From the NCBI GenBank assembly GCA_009783265.1, contig WRHM01000006.1, forward strand, positions 62,001 to 126,000: DNA of 64,000 bases, given 5' to 3'. Source of the stretch: Oscillospiraceae bacterium. Lineage in GTDB: Bacteria > Bacillota > Clostridia > Oscillospirales > WRJC01. The position numbers were made by a program, and so were the translations under genes. Each line of letters starts with the position of its first letter. The stretch's first letter is position 1. The notes below the pieces were generated by a model. The model worked only from the letters and a program-made list of their open reading frames with translations. It was not told the DNA's origin and made no database searches. This document shows, one piece after another, positions 61,109 to 64,000 of this stretch.

Positions 61109-63577
61109 ATGAGTAAAATTTTAATAATCGGCGGAGTAGCGGGAGGAGCGACGGCTGCCGCCCGTCTGCGCAGACTGGACGAACACGCGGAAATCATCAT
61201 GTTTGAACGGGGAGAATATATCTCTTTCGCAAACTGCGGCTTGCCGTATTATATCGGCGGTGAAATCAAAGATAAAGAAGATTTGACGTTACAAACGCCG
61301 GGAAGTTTTCATAAGCGTTTTAATGTTGACGTAAGAATACAAAGCGAAGTGTTCTCTATTGACCGCGAGGCAAAAAAAGTTTCGGTGAAAAATTTGCAAA
61401 CAGGAGAATCTTATGAAGAAAGCTATGATAAATTAATCTTGTCGCCGGGCGCGGCTCCTTTTGTTCCGAATATTGACGGAGCGGATAACGCCAAAGTTTT
61501 TACATTACGTAACATTCCTGATACCTATAAAATAAAAGACTTTATAGATAACAACTCCCCCGAAAGTGCCGTTATAGTCGGCGGAGGATTTATTGGGATT
61601 GAAATGGCGGAGAACCTGAAAAACGCAGGACTTGACGTTACTCTCGTTGAAATGGCGGATCAGGTTATCGCGCCCATTGATTACGATATGGCTTGCGATG
61701 TACATAGACACATTGAACAAAAAGGCGTAAAATTGATACTCAAAGACGCGGTTAAAAGCATCTCAGATATAAACAACGGAAGTCTTAGCGTCAAGCTGAG
61801 CAGCAGCGAAATCATTGCGGATATGCTGATTATGGCTGTAGGAGTTAAACCTGAAAGTCAACTCGCAAAAAACGCGGGATTAGATGTGAACGAACGCGGC
61901 GGAATTATCGTAAACGAATCTATGCAAACTTCCGACCCGAATATATACGCCGTGGGAGACGCTGTGGAAACGACCGATTTTGTCACGGGGCAAGCCGCTA
62001 TGATTCCGTTAGCCGGACCAGCCAATAAGCAGGGACGGATTGCGGCTGATAATATCTGCGGTTTGAACTCAAAATATACGGGTACTCAAGGCTCGTCTAT
62101 CCTGAAAGTGTTTGACATGACCGTCGCGTCAACCGGTATAAATGAAAAAACGGCAAAGAAACTGGGGCTTATGTATGATAAATCGTTTACTTATTCGGCA
62201 AGCCACGCGAATTATTACCCCGGCGCCGTCAATATGTCGGTCAAGACTATATTTGAAAAGGAAACAGGTAAAATTCTCGGGGTGCAAATCACAGGCTTCG
62301 ACGGCGTGGACAAGCGTTGCGACGTACTTGCAACGGCAATCCGGGCGGGTATGACGGCTTATGATTTGACAAAACTTGAATTATGCTACGCGCCGCCGTA
62401 TTCGTCGGCGAAAGACCCGGTGAACATGGCTGGATATGTGATAGAAAATCTCATAACGGGCAAAGTTAAAAACTTTCATTGGCATGACGTTGACGGTTTA
62501 CCCCGCGACGGCAACGTTACTTTGCTTGATACCCGTTCCGTAATCGAATACGAGAACGGACATATAGACGGATTTATAAATATTCCGCTTGACGAACTGC
62601 GAGGGAGGCTTGCGGAACTTGACAAAAATAAAAAAATATATGTTACCTGTCAGGTGGGTTTACGCGGTTATATTGCCGCCCGCATTTTGACACAGAACGG
62701 GTTTGATGCATATAATCTAAGCGGCGGGTACAGGCTTTACAATTCTATCTTTTCCATCTTTGGAAAGAAAACGCCGCCGGATACAATCGGGGTTAAGCCT
62801 GTCAAAATAAATCCTGAAACGCAGTTAATAAAATCAGAAGAGGAAAACGCCGCGGCAAATATAAATATTGACGCTTGCGGACTGCAATGTCCCGGACCTA
62901 TCGTGAAACTGTCGTCCGCGCTAAATCAGGCGCGGGACGGCGATATTATTGAAATATCAACCACCGACCCCGCTTTTGCCAGCGATATAGAAGGTTTTTG
63001 CCGCAGAACGGGAAATGAGTTTTTAGGAATGACAGGCGATAAAGGTATTTCAACGGCAAAAATAAAAAAAGCAAAACACACAGAAAGCGTAGGCAATGTT
63101 TCCGGCGGAAACGGCAAAAACTTTATTGTCTTTTCAGGCGATCTTGACAAAGCGATTGCTTCTTTTATTATGGCGAACGCGGCGGCTGCAATGGGAAGAA
63201 AAGTCAGCATGTTCTTCACTTTCTGGGGGCTAAATATTTTACGCAAACCAAAAAAAGTGAAAGTGAAAAAAGACTTTATCTCAAAGATGTTCGGTATGAT
63301 GATGCCGAAAGGCTCAAAAAAATTAAAACTGTCAAAAATGAACATGGGCGGAATGGGAGCCAAAATGATACGCTCCGTCATGAAAAAAAAGAATATTGAC
63401 AGCCTCGAAGATTTAATCGGAATGGCACGGGAAAACGGCGTAGAACTTGTCGCCTGTTCTATGAGCATGGACGTAATGGGAATCAAAGCCGAAGAGCTTA
63501 TTGACGGCGTAACGCTTGGAGGGGCCGCCGCCATGATTGCCCATGCCGAGGAATCGGATATGTCGCTGTTTATATAA
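61109..63577 (+). CDS. Four-domain sulfane-sulfur oxidoreductase (CoA-disulfide-reductase/rhodanese/TusA/DsrE)
   Basis: The 822 residues join four units. Residues about 1-445 are an FAD/NAD(P)H CoA-disulfide reductase (GGVAGGATAAARLRR; SFANCGLPYYIGG with active Cys43; IYAVGDAVE). About 455-545 is a rhodanese (LLDTRSVIEYENGHIDG; VTCQVGLRGY with Cys514). About 586-660 is a TusA domain (CGLQCPGP, Cys590 and Cys594). About 672-822 is a DsrE-like domain (VFSGDLDKAIASFIMANAAAAMG; VACSMSM). Such proteins reduce CoA-persulfide or polysulfide and pass sulfur between domains. The start has TTGGAGGATTAGCC upstream. A rubredoxin gene follows 37 nt later. Confidence 0.9.
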   Translation: MSKILIIGGVAGGATAAARLRRLDEHAEIIMFERGEYISFANCGLPYYIGGEIKDKEDLTLQTPGSFHKRFNVDVRIQSEVFSIDREAKKVSVKNLQTGESYEESYDKLILSPGAAPFVPNIDGADNAKVFTLRNIPDTYKIKDFIDNNSPESAVIVGGGFIGIEMAENLKNAGLDVTLVEMADQVIAPIDYDMACDVHRHIEQKGVKLILKDAVKSISDINNGSLSVKLSSSEIIADMLIMAVGVKPESQLAKNAGLDVNERGGIIVNESMQTSDPNIYAVGDAVETTDFVTGQAAMIPLAGPANKQGRIAADNICGLNSKYTGTQGSSILKVFDMTVASTGINEKTAKKLGLMYDKSFTYSASHANYYPGAVNMSVKTIFEKETGKILGVQITGFDGVDKRCDVLATAIRAGMTAYDLTKLELCYAPPYSSAKDPVNMAGYVIENLITGKVKNFHWHDVDGLPRDGNVTLLDTRSVIEYENGHIDGFINIPLDELRGRLAELDKNKKIYVTCQVGLRGYIAARILTQNGFDAYNLSGGYRLYNSIFSIFGKKTPPDTIGVKPVKINPETQLIKSEEENAAANINIDACGLQCPGPIVKLSSALNQARDGDIIEISTTDPAFASDIEGFCRRTGNEFLGMTGDKGISTAKIKKAKHTESVGNVSGGNGKNFIVFSGDLDKAIASFIMANAAAAMGRKVSMFFTFWGLNILRKPKKVKVKKDFISKMFGMMMPKGSKKLKLSKMNMGGMGAKMIRSVMKKKNIDSLEDLIGMARENGVELVACSMSMDVMGIKAEELIDGVTLGGAAAMIAHAEESDMSLFI

Positions 63578-63614
63578 ATTTAATATGAAACGATATGAAA
63601 CGAAAGGAGAAAAA

Positions 63615-64000
63615 ATGCGAAAATTCAAATGTTCAATCTGCGGATATGTGTACGACGAATCCGTAGGAATTCCCGAAAAAGGCATTGCGCCCGGTACAAA
63701 GTGGGAAGATATACCCGACGATTTCACATGTCCTATGTGCGGCGCGCCTAAAAATTTATTTGAGCTTATTGATGAAGCCGCTCCGTCAGCGACGGTATCA
63801 ATTAATGACGACGCTGTTCATGCCGATAATACAGAGGACCTCAAAGAATTATCCCCCGGCGAAATCTCGGCAATATGTTCAAATCTTGCCAGAGGATGCG
63901 AAAAACAACGGCTTACAGCCGAAATGGAAGCGTTCAGGAAAATCGCGGATTATTTCAAATCTAAGGCAGTCGCCGAAAGCGGCGGGACGCTTGACGATAT
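63615..64000 (+). CDS. Rubredoxin-domain protein, cut by the window edge
   Basis: AAAGGAGA is spaced 6 nt before the ATG. The first ~50 residues are a rubredoxin: FKCSICGYVYDES (CxxCG) and DDFTCPMCGAPKNLFE (CPxCG), binding one Fe by four Cys. A linker (~30 residues, acidic) follows, then LSPGEISAICSNLARGCEKQRLTAEMEAFRKIADYFKSKAV, which resembles a ferritin-like or rubrerythrin-type helix. A rubredoxin in front of a diiron domain would be the reverse-rubrerythrin layout, acting as a peroxide reductase. The gene continues past 64000, so the last part is unseen. Confidence 0.85.
   Translation, partial: MRKFKCSICGYVYDESVGIPEKGIAPGTKWEDIPDDFTCPMCGAPKNLFELIDEAAPSATVSINDDAVHADNTEDLKELSPGEISAICSNLARGCEKQRLTAEMEAFRKIADYFKSKAVAESGGTLDD

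Overview
The window reads as chromosomal DNA of a low-GC, Gram-positive, spore-forming anaerobe, most likely an uncultured or poorly studied member of the Clostridia. The grounds are the Gram-positive replicative polymerase PolC directly behind ispG, a complete GerA-type spore germinant receptor operon, AT-rich intergenic DNA, strong AGGAGG-type ribosome sites, several TTG starts, many near-consensus sigma-A promoters with a 17-nt spacer, and Fe-S, rubredoxin and sulfur enzymes. The taxonomic placement is inference; there is no rRNA in the window.

Layout. 1-5.7 kb: ispG and polC. 5.7-8.7 kb, minus strand: a tandem PII-domain protein, a DUF1538 membrane protein and a short-chain dehydrogenase. 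9-15 kb: ribulokinase AraB, a double GNAT acetyltransferase, a fucose/arabinose-isomerase-like protein, a small membrane-anchored protein and a TIM-barrel sugar isomerase, with a MITE-like element at 11.85-12.03 kb. 15-19 kb: shikimate genes aroB, aroA, a zinc-ribbon protein and aroC. 19-19.6 kb: two divergent ribbon-helix-helix proteins around a consensus promoter. 19.5-23.5 kb, minus strand: germinant receptor operon A-C-(48-residue membrane peptide)-B. 23.6-25.6 kb, minus strand: sugar isomerase, a CPT-like P-loop protein and a BrnT-type toxin with a short downstream partner. 25.7-30 kb: ilvE, an ECF sigma factor with a membrane partner, and a DUF362 ferredoxin-like protein. 30-34 kb: GH38 alpha-mannosidase and a Cys-type sulfatase. 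34-42.5 kb: P-loop kinase, M42 peptidase, acyl-ACP thioesterase, LCP-family protein, tRNA-Leu, AI-2E-type permease, HD protein, AEC permease, Dabb protein and an XRE regulator. 42.4-45.4 kb, minus strand: a nickel/cobalt ECF transporter (CbiMN-Q-O). 45.6-47.6 kb, minus strand: an ABC-F ATPase preceded by a 48-residue peptide gene. 47.8-53.5 kb: cell-surface protein, a PyrB carrying a PyrI-like zinc domain, apt, a purine permease, and a sigma factor fused to its zinc-finger anti-sigma domain. 53.6-59.7 kb: VOC protein, unknown protein, GyrI-like protein, a divergent UvrA, a SUMF1-fold protein and a QueG-like Fe-S protein. 59.8-64 kb: tRNA-Gln, then a scrambled mobile-element remnant (integrase tail, broken gene, ubiquitin-like protein, broken gene end) abutting a truncated thioredoxin-reductase tail, followed by a four-domain CoA-disulfide-reductase/rhodanese/TusA/DsrE protein and a rubredoxin-domain protein that runs off the window.

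How the parts work together. AraB plus the isomerase, the two TIM-barrel isomerases, the mannosidase and the sulfatase point to scavenging of plant or host glycans. aroBAC, ilvE, pyrB, apt and ispG are housekeeping biosynthesis. The terminal redox block handles sulfane sulfur and oxygen stress. Scattered across the window is a family of short intergenic hairpins (about 20-25 bp, several with a tAGGGrCG...CGtCC(cT) outline), twice in back-to-back pairs like REPINs and once inside the coding sequence of the CbiMN gene.

The most unusual items are the sigma/anti-sigma fusion that keeps an internal ribosome site and ATG, the PyrB-PyrI zinc-domain fusion, the tiny extra gene in the germinant receptor operon, the peptide gene ahead of the ABC-F gene, an orphan consensus promoter with a hairpin transcript inside the nickel/cobalt operon, and the ubiquitin-like remnant at tRNA-Gln. 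No single large undescribed defence or biosynthetic system is evident, and no CRISPR array was seen.
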